In this document: positions 49,068 through 61,924 of the stretch, in pieces | Layout of the letters: each line of letters opens with the position of its first letter | Position numbering within the stretch: position 1 is the stretch's first letter | Source of the DNA: Acridotheres tristis | Taxonomy: Eukaryota; Chordata; Aves; Passeriformes; Sturnidae | Direction: 5' to 3' | Assembly (NCBI GenBank): GCA_037013685.1 | Contig: CM072888.1 | Coordinates: forward strand, 16,168,589-16,232,588 | Length of the DNA stretch: 64,000 bases | Notes under the pieces: generated by a model | Databases searched by the model: none | What the model saw: the letters and a program-made list of their open reading frames with translations, nothing else | Told to the model about the DNA's origin: nothing | Position numbers and translations under genes: made by a program

Positions 49068-50204
49068 GTGAGACTTTGAAGGACCCTGCAAACTCACTCC
49101 TGCCTTAAAAAGGAAAACTGAAGTAGGTATGGTTACAGAAGCAGACTCTCTCACACAAACATCACTTATTTGTGGTATTACTCCCTTTTGCAAAGGAAAA
49201 TCCCAAAAGCTTGAAGTAATTTTTGCAGCACAAACATAATTTGGCTTGATTTGCACGTTGTTATCCTTTTGAAATCCTGGCAACCAGAGATAGGTGTCTT
49301 GCTTTGGTTGTGGACATCTGGTCACCCTCAAATGGAGCCAGTAATGCTAATTAATTCTAGGACTACACAATGCCTTGTTCTGTACTGTCATAATTCACTG
49401 AAGACAGTGAAAGCTATACCCCTCTCTGTGAGGTTGCAAGCAAGCACGTGACTGGAATATTATTCCATCTGTATTCCATCTTCTTCATTAGCCGTCATTT
49501 ACCCCAAAAGAAAGTTCATACTTGGGAAAAACAGCAGGTTAATTTAACTTGCTGAATAGACTTTTAACCACTAGAAAAGCTTAATAATTTCTGAAAACAC
49601 CACCAGTTTTGTTTATTGCATATTAACTGCAAAATTGTTTAAATAAACAACTACCTTATCTTCACTTATATTCCAAAATCTCACAACCAAACAAAAATCC
49701 AAGCCAGTCCCTTTGAGTTCCAGTAAGGTTTAGCTGTTTAATAGCCTTAAGTGCCTTTGAAAATACTCTGTTTAATGGAAGAAATGTTGCAATATGAGGG
49801 GTTACAAATAATTCACATCTGCAGAAAAAGATAGTAATTTCAGAGTCCCAATTGCTTTATTTTAAGAATCTGGGGGCTAAGTGACATTTTCAATACAGGT
49901 ACCAATCCTCTATGTATTCAGATTCTTCCATCACTGGATTTATCTCCATTCCAGATTGTTGCATAACATGCTTTTAAGAAAAACTTTCAGCCAAAAGAAC
50001 CTAAAGCTAGATGGCAAGGCATGGCTTAGTGAAAATATTATTTCAGTGACAAGAGTGATATACCAGATTTGGTGGGGTGGGTGTGATGACAACAGGGGGT
50101 ACTCAATAAATGCATCTACAGACTTAATTCATATGCACACCAGATCATATCTTTAAAGCAAATTTACTGACTTTCTACACTTTCCTGTTGGATATCATCA
50201 GATA
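49068..50204. other. Noncoding stretch
   Basis: Unique AT-rich DNA. The words AAGTGCCTTTGAAAATAC near 49749 recall old amniote repeats, but too little is left to assign a family. Confidence 0.45.
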
Positions 50205-50445
50205 TTGTGATGGCAGCAGCAAGGGAAGCTTGAGTAATAACTCAGCAGTAATTTCCCTAGTGCCTGTAAATAACAAACATTGTTAGCAAATGAGTGATGG
50301 AGGTCAATGGGCCATAGAGTCATTAGATGGTTTAATGATATGCTGCAGGTTATCTCAGGGCACGGTGCTCTAATGACATTCTCAGCCTTCCCTGCAGCAA
50401 ATAACCTCTGCAACCCGAGATAAGCAGTTGCATTGCGCAATACAA
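50205..50445. other. Possible conserved noncoding element
   Basis: Unique, with repeated TAAT/ATTA cores (GAGTAATAACT, CAGTAATTTCC, TCATTAGATGG, GTTTAATGATATG, CTCTAATGACA) and GC-balanced words (CAGGTTATCTCAGGGCACGG). No splice or coding signal. Enhancer-like by texture only. Confidence 0.28.
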
Positions 50446-52745
50446 TACAATATCAAATGACCCCAGCAAGAAAATTTTTCTTCTGTTTGACATTTAATGG
50501 GCAAGTATCCGTCAAAATCTGTCCTGGGAAGATAGCTGCCCTACTTTTTTTGCTAACTGAGAAGCTATTGAAGGGCAGAACCCAAAAGTCCTCAGACCTG
50601 TGGCTTATGGATTGAAGGGTAATAGTTAGAGAATAATTCTTAAGGCATAGTCCAGTGAGTAAAAGTATAAACAATATGGTCTGTTTTTTACTAGAGGTCA
50701 TAGTAAAACATAATAGCAGACCGAGTAATGCAAGTCTTTGAATTTGTGAGAACTGCTGGGTCACTTGTCAATGGGAAGTTTAGGCATATGATGGTAATTC
50801 AGGTTATCTTGATTTGGCATCAACATGTTTCATAAGTATAAAAGGGTAAAGAATTTCAGTGTTACCCCAGAGCTTAAAGGAACCCAAAAGTAGGTGTCTA
50901 ACAATGAAATACTGATTTTTTTTTAGTCTGACTCTACCATCAGTAGCACCATACTGTGTACACAGACATCACTTAGCTTAAACCAGCAGACCACATTCAG
51001 CATTTTCTTTTTGTTACCTCTTCTGTGCCAGTACAGGGAAGTGACTGTTCAGACCCTCAATTACTGAGAGTGGTATAAGGTAAAACTAGAGATGTAGGAC
51101 CATGTTAAACAAAGGCATGCATGACATTTTGTCAAAGAAAGGATAGGGCAACACAGACTTGGAGTTTCTCAGAAGAGACATTATAAATGAAACAGAAAAT
51201 ATGCATCTGAGTTTTTCCATGGCAAGGAGTTTAAATGTAGACAGTATGTCTATTATTTAATTGATTTTAAGTTTAATAATTAATTATTTCATAAAACATG
51301 TTTATTAAGCATTAAAAAGTTTGTAATTTAAAAGAAAAAAATGCAGTAGAAAAAGTGTCTGACACCACAAGGGCAACAAGGAGTAGAGGCTGGAGAATCA
51401 CTGTGAGATTTCCAGGAATCCTCTTTCTCTTCCAAAGGCTACTTAGCAAGGTCATGAGTTGGGAGCCACTTACGTCATCTAGCTTGTTACTCTGTTATGA
51501 CTTGCTAGTGTGTCAGCTTTTAATCTGGTGATCACTTAATGTATGGTTGCAGTGGTATGAGTTCCTACCATTATCTCTGCCTCACCACTCGCAAGTATTA
51601 TGTATATATAGCAAGGACACTTAACAAGCTGAAGTAGTTGTTACCACTCTATATTTACAACCTCTTAAGACAAGACTAGAATTGTAAACATGAAAACAAT
51701 TGTGTCAAAGTCTTAAAATGAAGAAGCAGTATTCTGATGATGAAATACAGTCTTTGTTCAGAACATAAAGGTACTATGAAATTTCCTGAGCTCAGATTAC
51801 TGGGAGAGCCAAAGAGTGAGCATTTTCTATAGCAGTACCCTCTGCTACCAGCACACTGATGAACAATTATGTGAGAAATAACGGACAAAGTTGTAACACT
51901 GATCATCTGTTTTTGATAAATGTTATGTTAGAACACTGCTGGTAACACCCCTATACAATTTGCCTGACTTTCTGGGAGAAGGAATCAGGAAAGGAATGCG
52001 CACACACAACAGTTTAAACTCCGAGAGCTGGTGAGATAAATATGAAGAAGACAAAACTTGAAGTGAAATTCAGCATAAACTGTGGAGCAGATTTGTGCAT
52101 TTATCGGGCTTCTAAATGGGCAAGACTTCCAAAGGGATCAATGGCCTCCCATTTAGAATAATTGAAACACTTTCCTTTGGGTCAGATAATGCAATTCCTT
52201 TCTTGAAGGTCTCACTTGATTCATTTGATTGCAAGCCTTTGAAAATTTCCTGAATACAGCAAATAAAACTTAGCATGCTTTTTTTTAATGGCACCATAAA
52301 TTAACAGACCAGCCCATCCTTGGTGGTGTTATGCATTTGTAAGACTTGGCTTCCTCAGTCACACTTCACAGACAGCAATCAACATGTACAAAAGCTATCA
52401 GAGGACAACAGACAAAGAGATATGGACTGACAGCATGATCACCCAAGCCTTGTTTTCACAGGCTGACAGGCTACAGAGTTGAAGTCAGGTATCTGAAAGC
52501 TAGAAAGTCATAAAATCCTTTTACAGGTAAAACAAGGTCTTGAGAGCCGTAGTTGACGAACATAAGCTGTCTCTACTCTGTGTCTTAGCTATTCTGAAGT
52601 TTTAGAATGCAGCACCCAGGGACACTCAATTCACCACTGAAAATTTGAGGCCTCTAAACCGCAAAGCACCTTTCCAGGGTCCATTTTTTTAAATGTACAA
52701 CTGATTGGGGACATCATGAAAGTCCTGGGGTTTTGGGTCTTGCAG
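50446..52745. other. Noncoding stretch with AT-rich core
   Basis: Unique. 51238-51345 is very AT-rich with overlapping TTAATAATTAATTATTTC sequence. No gene or repeat family was recognised. Confidence 0.5.
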
Positions 52746-52781
52746 GATTAATACAGTTACTTGAAAAACAGCTGGGAATAA
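52746..52781 (+). other. Candidate microexon, 36 nt, weak
   Basis: Preceded by TTTTGGGTCTTGCAG and followed by GTGAGAATG. Only one frame is open (2 bases, LIQLLEKQLGI, 1 base), a phase-1 symmetric cassette like 24068 and 59463. The polypyrimidine tract is interrupted by G, so this is the weakest candidate. Confidence 0.12.
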
Positions 52782-54109
52782 GTGAGAATGTGACTTCTAA
52801 ATTAAAACATGCATCACGTTTGTGGTTATGCACTGCCTATCTCTCACAAGTGAGATTTCATCCTACTAAAACTAATGAGAGCCAGCAAAGACTCGGTGTC
52901 AACAAAACATTAACGTACAGCAAGCAGGTTGCTGGCCCATAAAATAAGGGCTTAAGGCCAGATAGTCTGCAAGCATTAGACTACTTGGCATGGGAAGTGG
53001 AGCTTCCATGTCAGAATACGAGCAGGGAAGACACTTAGACACACCAGTCAAAACGCTTAGACCTCAGACCCACAAGCAGCCTGCTGCAGCAAGACTCTCT
53101 TCATGCTGTGATACGCACAGACACCACCAAGCTCCCCTTCACTTCTTCCTTCATAGACCTTTACTCTGACTTGTTTTTCTATGTAGATAATATAAATCTT
53201 TCAGAGGCTTCCAGAGCCATGCCAGACCTCCACAGAGTGGGACTGTGCCCTGATAGGGCTGCTCATTTAACACCCCTGAGGAGTCAGGGCAATCTACATC
53301 CAGTGTACACCACAGCAGAACTGGTGCACAGCCCTAATTGTGTGAAACAGTCTTAGTTTTAATGAAGTCCAAACCCTGGACTTCACCCAACTATCCAGTC
53401 CCAGGAATGAAAGGCAAGGAAAAGCTTGACAGGAGGTAGAAACTTGACAAAACCCACAAGTTTGTCATTATCATGTTGCCTCCCTACAAAGCTGAGGTTT
53501 ATCATATCTACAGAGCTTTAGTTTATTCCACTATATTACTTTGAAGTACCTATTTTTAAGCACTAGAAGTTCCCTCTTCCTTCCCTCCCCCTTTTCTCAT
53601 TAGCTAAGGATGAGGCATCAAATGCAAGACTGGCTTCAGAATGGCAGATTCACACTGTGTACTCTGGGGTTTGGCACTTTCCAGGACACAAAGTGAAATC
53701 CATTGAAACAGCCACAGCTTAGTAAGAACAGAAACAAGAGAGTTTTGTTTCTGGATGATGATAGCTGTCACTGTGAATGGAAAGGAGGACAACCCAGTAT
53801 GAATGACACATGTATGAGACAGTAAACAGCATAGTGCCAACCATAGATGTTTCTTCTAGTTTGGATGGGATTGGCTACAATAATTTACTGTCCTGCCCTG
53901 GAACTTACTCTTTCTTTCATTTGAAACTTTCTTAGCTGCAGGGCTCAATTAACTGAAATTTTATTTGGGGCAGGGGGCGAAGAGGGAGATGGAGGAGGAG
54001 TATGAGGAGTTGTCTTAAAAGGGAGTAATTCCCTTTAAAATCTGTCTTACTCTACAGCAATCACTCACATAATTATGTACGATACATTCTGGTGTAATTC
54101 AACCTTTGG
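52782..54109. other. Noncoding stretch
   Basis: Unique. A purine-rich, G-run-containing tract lies at 53967-54010 (GGGG, GGGGG and GGG runs, then GGAGGAGGAG). The open frame at 53108-53356 has no recognisable motif. Confidence 0.5.
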
Positions 54110-54350
54110 TCTGCTCTACACGGGGGAAATTAACCAGCAGAGCTGTTCTGTAATAACTTCCATTATTGCTATTTTGGTATAATTTAACTATTCTGGAATA
54201 ACTCCCCAGTGCAGACATTCAGCTCCAGAATAAAAGCAATTTTATTCCAGAATAATTACTCTGCTTCCAGGAGGGAATAATCATTCTAGAATAAAGTCAC
54301 TTTTATTACAAAACCAAATATGCAGGGAGTTACTTGGGCATAGCTCCCCA
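54110..54350. mobile_element. Transposon-like remnant with TTCCAGAATAA motifs
   Basis: The palindromic word TTATTCCAGAATAA and close variants recur in both orientations: CTATTCTGGAATAACT (about 54189), CTCCAGAATAAAAG (about 54223), TTTTATTCCAGAATAATTAC (54241) and TCATTCTAGAATAAAG (about 54281). The region also has CCCCAGTGCAGAC-type and GCTCTACACGG-type words. Clusters like this occur in old amniote nonautonomous DNA transposons, which I recall especially from turtle genomes. The family is not assigned with certainty, and the ends are approximate. Confidence 0.5.
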
Positions 54351-54824
54351 ACAAAGTTATTGTGGTGCCAGTTAATTTTCTCATGTATGCAGAAATGTTA
54401 GTAGGCTTCAGCAAAGATGTGTCTTGTTACATTTATCTGTGTTTATATGCTAATCTCCATAAAATTAGGCACTAAAATCTAGTGGACAAGGTGTTAAGCT
54501 ATGTGAATTTTCTTTTTTACCTTGTCTCACACACAGACAGTTCAAGATTTTGTAATAAGCACATATCTCAACTAAAGAAAAGAAAGAATGCTTGAATACT
54601 TTCCTCTGCATAAATTGTATGATATGTCAGTGCAATCTGAAGTTTATTTCCAACAGTTTGCAAAAATAGTCAAACAAAAAAACAAGTACACATGCACACA
54701 CAAAACTATTTTGAATTTCAGAATTGACTTGGTAAACATGTAAAATGACTGCAAAGGCAACTTTAAAGCAATTTAATTGCACAGATCCTCTTCTAAGCTG
54801 TGCTAAGGAACATGGAGGATGGAG

Positions 54825-55185
54825 AGGTTTTGAGATTTGGATTTGAGACACCCAGCACATCTTCACCAAGGGCAGGTCCTGCCTGACCAGCCCCATGGCC
54901 TTCTGTGACCGAGTGACTCCATCCATGGACAAGGGAAGAATTATAGATGTTATCCCTCTGGACTTCTGGAACGCCTTTGATACTGTCCTGCATGACATCC
55001 TCTTCTCTAAATGGTAGATATATGGTTTTGATGGGTGGGTTCTATGATGGATAAAGAATTGGATAGATGTTTGTATCTGAAGAGCAGTCAACATCTCAGT
55101 GTCCAGAGGGAGATCAGTAATTCAAGCTGCCCTTCAGGGGTCTGTACTAGTATCTGTACTGTTTAATATCTTAATATCTGTTTAA
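54825..55185 (+). mobile_element. CR1 LINE reverse-transcriptase fragment
   Basis: Forward CR1 RT text with stops and indels. Near 54870-54990 it reads [45 protein letters not shown], which matches the CR1 pattern (LDFSKAFDTV and similar). Near 55125 it reads QAALQGS, corresponding to the PQGS motif, followed by SVLFN. Both the 5' part and everything after the LFN motif are missing, and there is no octamer tail. It is a dead internal fragment. Confidence 0.88.
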
Positions 55186-58100
55186 TAACTCAATATTTGA
55201 TTGTAGTTCAGACTACAAAGGGTCAGCAGAAATTTGGAGACACTTCCCTACCTGATTAGCCAATCACTTGATGTCAAAAGAAACGTTCTAATTGCATCTC
55301 AGTCAAATCCTAACTCTGGGACAAGATGCAAATTAATATGCATTTCATAAGAATTTTTCAGTTCCCCCAGTTTCAGTTATGGGAAACTGCACATAAAAGC
55401 AAGCAAACAAACAAACAACAATTTTACTTAACCTTTAACAATTTTTTGTCTATAAATTCAAAAATTAAATTGAAAATATTAGGAAAACTACAGGACATCT
55501 CTTATGTATAAACAATGCTGTGTTGTTTCAATTCAGATCAGAAAGTGAAGTTGGTAAACTGGTATTTATTTGAGGTTAGGAATGTTCTTTCACAGTTATT
55601 CTGCTGTCTGTGAAAATCATCTATTTTGAGCAGGATCCTGACAGTTTCTGAGCTTCTTCTGTCAGGCATTCAGCACCTGTCAGAAGCAAACTCTTAGGTA
55701 CTTCTTTTTAATACACAAATTTATATATACTCTATGTTAAGGGAGTTGACAGATAGACAGACTGGTATGTATTTTGAAGAAATAGCAAATTGTTCTTCCA
55801 CAGTGCAGTTGTAGGCTGCTTTCATGGTCATTAAAGCCTATTTTAAGTTTATCCAATAATTTTCTTCCATTTCTGTTGGAAAATCTTATACTGAAAATTG
55901 TAGCAATCACGCTGAAAATTAATAAAAAAAACTTCTATAAAGTATAAGAGAGGATATTTAGGATTATTCTGGATTTTTGGCAATAAATTTTGCCTGGATT
56001 TTAACCATCTGTTACTTCACATTTTAACTTCAGTTACTTCACATTTTCAGTACCATCACCTTGAGATGAAGTGGCTGTATCCAGAAAGCAGAGTTTATAC
56101 TTAAATTAATTAAGGTGTTGAATTGGGTTAGTTTGGGGTCTTTTGAAGGTGTTGCTAATGATTTCAGGGTGAAAATGTCCAGCTGCAGGTATGATGCCCA
56201 CCTTGTTTTCAAGTTTGTCAAGATACAGAGTATGCTACTCTCACGTGACAATCTTGGTTGATTTGTAACACAATCAGCTTTTGGTCTGCACATCTAATCA
56301 AGGGCCTGTCTTCTGCACATCTGTCAATTAATTCAAAGTCCATCTCAAAATGTCCCACCTGGAAAACATAAGATATTAAGTTGATACAAAAATCAACCCT
56401 TTACAACACACGGAGATTTCCTCTGGATAATCAGCATGGTTACAGGAGTATAGAAGAATGTATGCATGTGCATATTTAAAACGATTTACATTCTAATCTA
56501 TTTCATTCTGAGTTGTTTTCATTTGACAGATGGAAAGAATTTTGCAAACAGTGTTTGAACCAGCAGTATGAAGTAGCTCTTTCTGGCTATACATCTTGAT
56601 GAGAGTAGACCTACAAAACGATCTTTGTGACATTACTGTGCTCTCTCAGAAATAGCTTTCAGAAAGTTAAAAATGGAAAGCTAACTCTCCCAATTAAAAA
56701 AAAAATAACCCAAACCAAAAACAACTAAAAAAGCAATATGATGGGCCACTCCCTTGTCCAATTATATTTTCTGGTTTTCACAATGAAGCCTGACACTGGT
56801 GCACTTGTTTTGGTTTTATTTCTGTCATTCAAAAATAGTCAATTTCTTTAGACTTTTGATTGTTTTCATTTTGTTTGCGAATTTTGCATGCCCATTCAAG
56901 AGACAATAGGGGGTTTTATCCCAGATTTAAGAGCCAGATTGAAAAAATATCACTCTTGCTGCAATAATTTTACTTTAAAGCTGAAGTATCATTCACTACC
57001 TTTCATAAATCATTATATATATACAAAGCTTGATATTAATTTGCTATACGAGTGAGAAAAAGTAGCGAATGTGCATGCATTGAGCATGTGCTTTTCACAA
57101 AGGGAAAATATAAATTTTAGGACAAAATTAGTGAATAATCTAAGGCCTGATAAGGGATTTAGGGCTCCTTTTAGATATATGGTTGGTAACAGCCAACTCT
57201 GAACAGTGATCCTGCCATATGCAAACACAGTCCTGCATTCAGACCTGCTAAAAAGCACAAAAATTTCATAAAGTCTCTCTTCCAATAACGTGCCTGGGAT
57301 ATTCCTGGGCATTTCCAAAGAGAACAGAATTGCTGCATTTACAATGCCCACTGATTGTGATCCTAGAATTTAGTGAAGTTGTAGAGCAGACATACATATT
57401 CTTCCAGGGTTTTCTAGCTAGAAATATGCTCTTGTGTTTTATCCTTTCACGTTTAGTGCTTTGTTAAATATCTGATTTTTTGTGTGAGAGCATTACCTTC
57501 ACAGGAAAACCCAAAAGCCAGATTTATGGATTATAATGCAGTTACCATTTGACTGGCATTTCTGCCTGACCAGAGTCAAGCCAGAGCTCTGCTGATCTGG
57601 CAAGTTGATGGGATGCCAGCAATACCAGCCCATGTGCTCACATTTCTCCTTCCACACAGCCAAAAATTTCAGCTGGAAATAAAACCTAGCTATGTCATTT
57701 AGAAATATCTGAATTTTCCATATCTAAAATTCATGATTTTGTATTATTTAACAACTCTTCTTCTAAGTCACCATCATTCTTGAAAGCTTTGAGTCAGGTC
57801 ATGAAAATATGTATAAGTGAGGTAAAAGCAACCGGATTTAAAAAAAAAAAAAAGGGAGAAAAATTTTACCAGCTTCTCCAGAGATCAGAAAGATAAATCC
57901 AACTCTATTCAGACTATGCAATAGCACTCCTTTTCATCTTTATCACATTCAGATCTCAAGCTTAACCCACTCATTTGTAGATCATTGTCATATGTTCATA
58001 GTACCTACGAATACACATGGTCGAAGTGTGGGGCTAGAAGTACTTAAGCAGCAAATAAATGTCTGTTTTCTTCATAAGTTTCCCCCAAACCCCTGGCAAG

Positions 58101-59289
58101 GGATATGAGGTATACTTCTGGATGATATGGAAGAGCTTATCCAAATGCTCTCTCTAAAAGAGGCAGCACCATCCTTGCTCCAGTCTATACCTGCCTCTGA
58201 AAGCTCTTGGAAGCATAAAAGCACAGAGGAGTTTAAAAGTGGTTGACAAGGGAATACTAAACTTAGGACAAATCATAATTTCTTCAGTCTCACCTCCACA
58301 GCCCACAGTTGGATACGTTACAGGTTGAAGAATGGAAGAGTCTGGTCTGGTTTGGACTCTGCTCACTGTGGACATTTTTCCCTTATACTTTGGAAAGGAT
58401 TTACAAGAAGGAAATTTAGCAGCTGGCTGGAGCTGCATTATCACAGCAGTGGGAAATTCGGTGGGTATCATCAGATTTCTGTGAACTAACGTCAGGCTTC
58501 CTGAACTGCTGCTTTATTTGTGCCCTGTGGGAACGCAGCCAATATTGTCATGGTATCGCTGAGGCAAATCACAGAACAAAACCTGCTGATGATTTCCTGT
58601 TTCATACTCCCTATATGCCACCCTGTTGCCAGTGATTTCATGAAAGTGATACCACAACCCATCCAGATGCACTGGACTCCTGATTTATCCTTCATTACAA
58701 AGTACTCCCTGTCACACCGTCTACCTGCCTTGCCCTAATATGCATGCATGATTTCGATTAAAAAAAGAAAAAAGAAAAAGAAAAAAGATGTTCACTTTCA
58801 AAAGCAGTCTGCATGTCTGCATTTTCAGGCAGCTTGCCTCTTAAAAATTTCCACTTATCTACACTAAGCACATCTAAAAATTTGAGACCTTATTGGGGAG
58901 AATATTAATTTTAGATATTCTAGTCCTGTATAGTTAAAACCTAGATGTCTCAGACTGTGGAAAAACCACCCCCAAATTGTCCATTTCCCTATCTAGTAAA
59001 AGGACTTTACTTTTGCAGACTGTCACACATACAATGCACCCTCCTTTGCTTCACATCCTGACTACCCTGTTGAAATTAAAATGCATATTTCCTTTCCTCT
59101 TGATGCCTCTCCCCCGTGACAATTTGTCGTACTAGTTGAAGAAGCAGCCTGTGCAACAGAGAGTGACACAGAATAATGTGTCATGTCAAATACATTAAGC
59201 ATTTTAAGGCATCATAGACCTGGAGGATTTCAGATAAAAAGAAACAATTGTTTGAATCCTTAAAAAATGTTATAAAAAACCACAGGGAA
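55186..59289. other. Noncoding stretch with small repeats
   Basis: Unique AT-rich DNA. It holds a direct repeat GTTACTTCACATTTT (56011-56025 and 56033-56047), an A14 run (57840-57853), an A/C-rich run (56697-56730) and an A/G-rich run (58759-58788). No gene was recognised. Confidence 0.5.
56011..56047. repeat. Direct repeat GTTACTTCACATTTT, period 22
   Basis: Two exact 15-nt copies with a 22-base period, a local duplication. Confidence 0.85.
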
Positions 59290-59420
59290 TTCGATATTTA
59301 TACCTGAGCTTTAATAGTGCCTGTGATTTCTGTTTAAAGTGGAGGTGTATGCACAGTAATGTTAAGATTACAATTGCCATCAGATTTTTAACAGCATTGT
59401 TTTGAAATGCCAGACTTAAT
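59290..59420. other. Possible conserved block upstream of candidate exon
   Basis: Unique, with words such as TTTATACCTGAGCTTTAATA and AAGATTACAATTGCCATCAG. It lies directly before the candidate microexon at 59463, where regulated short exons often have conserved intronic sequence. Its conservation is inferred. Confidence 0.2.
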
Positions 59421-59462
59421 GTTGTGTGCTTTGGGGTTTTCTTCACTTTTTTTTTCCTGTAG

Positions 59463-59501
59463 ACATTGACGACATCAGCAGGGTTGAGCCAAAAGATGTC
59501 A
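59463..59501 (+). other. Candidate 39-nt microexon, best in window
   Basis: Upstream is a long pyrimidine tract (TTCACTTTTTTTTTCCTGTAG). Downstream is A|GTAAGTTCT, a consensus donor. The length is 39 nt. Two bases, twelve codons and one base give IDDISRVEPKDV with both introns in phase 1. A second frame (TLTTSAGLSQKMS) is also open, and the third has a stop. The acidic, hydrophilic peptide looks plausible for a neuronal-type cassette microexon, but I cannot name the gene. I am moderately inclined to think it real, and chance remains possible. Confidence 0.35.
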
Positions 59502-61924
59502 GTAAGTTCTGGTAACCACCTCTACCAAGTGACAGTGAAGTAGGATTTTCTTTGCTTTAGTTTTGTAGGGTCCCTGATTTTGTTGGGATGCTGGGTGGCT
59601 GCTGAACACACTCCACACAATGGGGCTGTGGAACGCTGAACCACCTAAAGGTCTTTAACCCAAATTCATGTGGAAGTAAGAAAGTCAAAGGCCTCGTGGT
59701 GTGCTAGTAAGTTACACAGATAGGCCAGAAACCTCCCAAAATATCTCCCTCTTTCTTTTGCCAGGAAATTCATTCCCAGAATCCACTAACAACAGCACCA
59801 GTTTTAATTAGAGTAACTAGGAGACAGAGCCACATTCTTACTCTTTATGTTTCTTTTTGATTGGTTTTTATATTAGTGAATCTGCTGCTCTGATGAAGAC
59901 TCGTTTTTATTATGTGATGAAACCCTAAAGCTTGCCACAAAAACTCTGCCTAATCATGAGAAAGAGAACCAGGAAGAAGGAGGTGAAGAGAAGTTCCAGT
60001 GCAGCTGTAGAAATCCAGTGGTTTTTTGGGTATCAAAATTAATTGATGTTTGAGAGAAAAGAGGATTTGTTAAATTTAGCATTATTAAGGCAGTTCCACT
60101 GGAATTGTATAACAGCCTAGCTGAGGTGAGGAAGAACAATTATGTTTATGAGATGTGTGTCCCCAAATTTCCGGCATGACCAGAAGGAATACCAGCTTTG
60201 AGAGGTAAGTTTTGTAAGTTTTGAAACCAAAGCCTTTACAAAAGTCCAGGGACTTTACATTTACACAAGACATTACTATAAAGAGGGAGACTTTGCAGCA
60301 CTCATAATTTAACATTAGTTTCCCAAGAACTTCTGAGGAGTCATACAGAAAATATTACTAGATGTCCTTGACTGAAGCTTAGAAGAAAAAGTTAAATGGT
60401 ATCAGTCTGCAGAAAAGAGATAGGTCAGTCTCAACATGTTGGAAGCAAAGTCAGTGCTCTGTGGACTAGACTACCAAATCACAAATCACACAGTGAAAGC
60501 AAAACTGAGAGGGTATGAGAAACCTTAAAAAGTCCTTAAAATACAAAAACCTTAAAAATTCAGTAAAAATACTGGACTAGAATAAAGAGCATGAGAGATT
60601 TTCCTTTTGCTTTCTGTATTGATCACAAAGAAACATAGCATCCCATCTTGGGACAGAGCTGAAAACACATCTTCAAAATAGCAAAGATTGTTGCTTCTGT
60701 AGAATATGGAGAAGGGTGAAAATACATCTGAAATCAGGCTTCATAGAGATAAAATGTGCTGTAGAAGGACGGGAATCCACATTAAAAAAAAAATCAGACA
60801 AAAACTAAAATAATTGCAAATATGAAGACAATAAAGATATGGTGGTTTTCCAGTATATATGCAAATGCCATAGGGAAAAGTCCTAAAATAAATATTTTCA
60901 GCATGAATAAAATTTTGGAATCAGGAGAATAGAGAGAATGAAGAGCACAATAAGATTATGTGCATATAAGTGTGCTGAAGAAAATATAGGATCCATGACC
61001 CAATATTGTCAGATGTGTGTGTTTTGTAAGGATCCTGCAATGTTCTCCCAGCAGCTAGAGTGAAACCTAAGTGTGAATACAGGTGCCTCTCCTGGAGATT
61101 TGCCTTCTTTGTAAAAGCAGCGCTCTGAAGAAGGGAAAGAATTCAGAAAGCATAAAAATGCCCTCAGCTTCTTCCAATACAGTGCACAAGGGAGATGGAG
61201 AGCAAGGGTGTGTTTCCTCTACCCCAGTCTCTGCTTGCTCAGAGATAAGTTGTCCAGGCTGAAACAAAATGGATTCATCCACAGTTAGTCCTAGGGAAAT
61301 ACATAAATTAATTTCTGAAGAGAGACACCTACCAAACTTCCTTGACAATAAATGGGGCCTTGAGGACATCTCAGGTTGTGTATATAATATGAAGATGAGT
61401 AAAATAAGCTGAGATCAATCTCATGAAGAGTTTTGAAGGTTCAAATCTCATATACAGAGCCAAAGTATCAAAAGCATTGGCAGAGGTTGCTGACTAGAGC
61501 AGTATGGGACTGAACCCCACAAGTTTTTTCAGATGTACCCAAGTGATTATTACATGAAAAATATTTCTGTACTAGCTTTTACTGCAAGGGGTAAGTGTAA
61601 AATAATGCCCCCACTAAGGGCATGAAAGATTTTGATTTGAGCCAGTAGCTGTTAGAGTTCCAACTTGTTTTATGTGCTCTAGGATAAGTGAAGCAACACA
61701 AGAGGCTCCTTAGTTATCATGCACAATGAACAAGCCCAGCAAATTCAGCGTTAAACGTGAGAAAGCTCAAACACACCAAGACTTGGCAATGCATGCTCTT
61801 GGCACAAATGAAATTTTAACTTGTCCCTTTGGAATATCATGCAATACCACTGTCATTTCAACAAGAGCACTTGAATACCTTTGGCCCAGATGAAACCAAA
61901 TCACTTTGGTAAAGACCATGGTTT
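59502..61924. other. Noncoding stretch
   Basis: Unique AT-rich DNA. A short A-run lies at 60784-60792. No repeat family or exon was recognised. Confidence 0.5.

Noticed and set aside
54015..54039. Hairpin TTAAAAGGGA/TCCCTTTAAA
   Set aside because: Only 7 contiguous pairs with a mismatch beyond; too weak to list.
54627..55094. 155-codon minus-strand open frame
   Set aside because: Antisense to the CR1 reverse-transcriptase fragment; no independent support.
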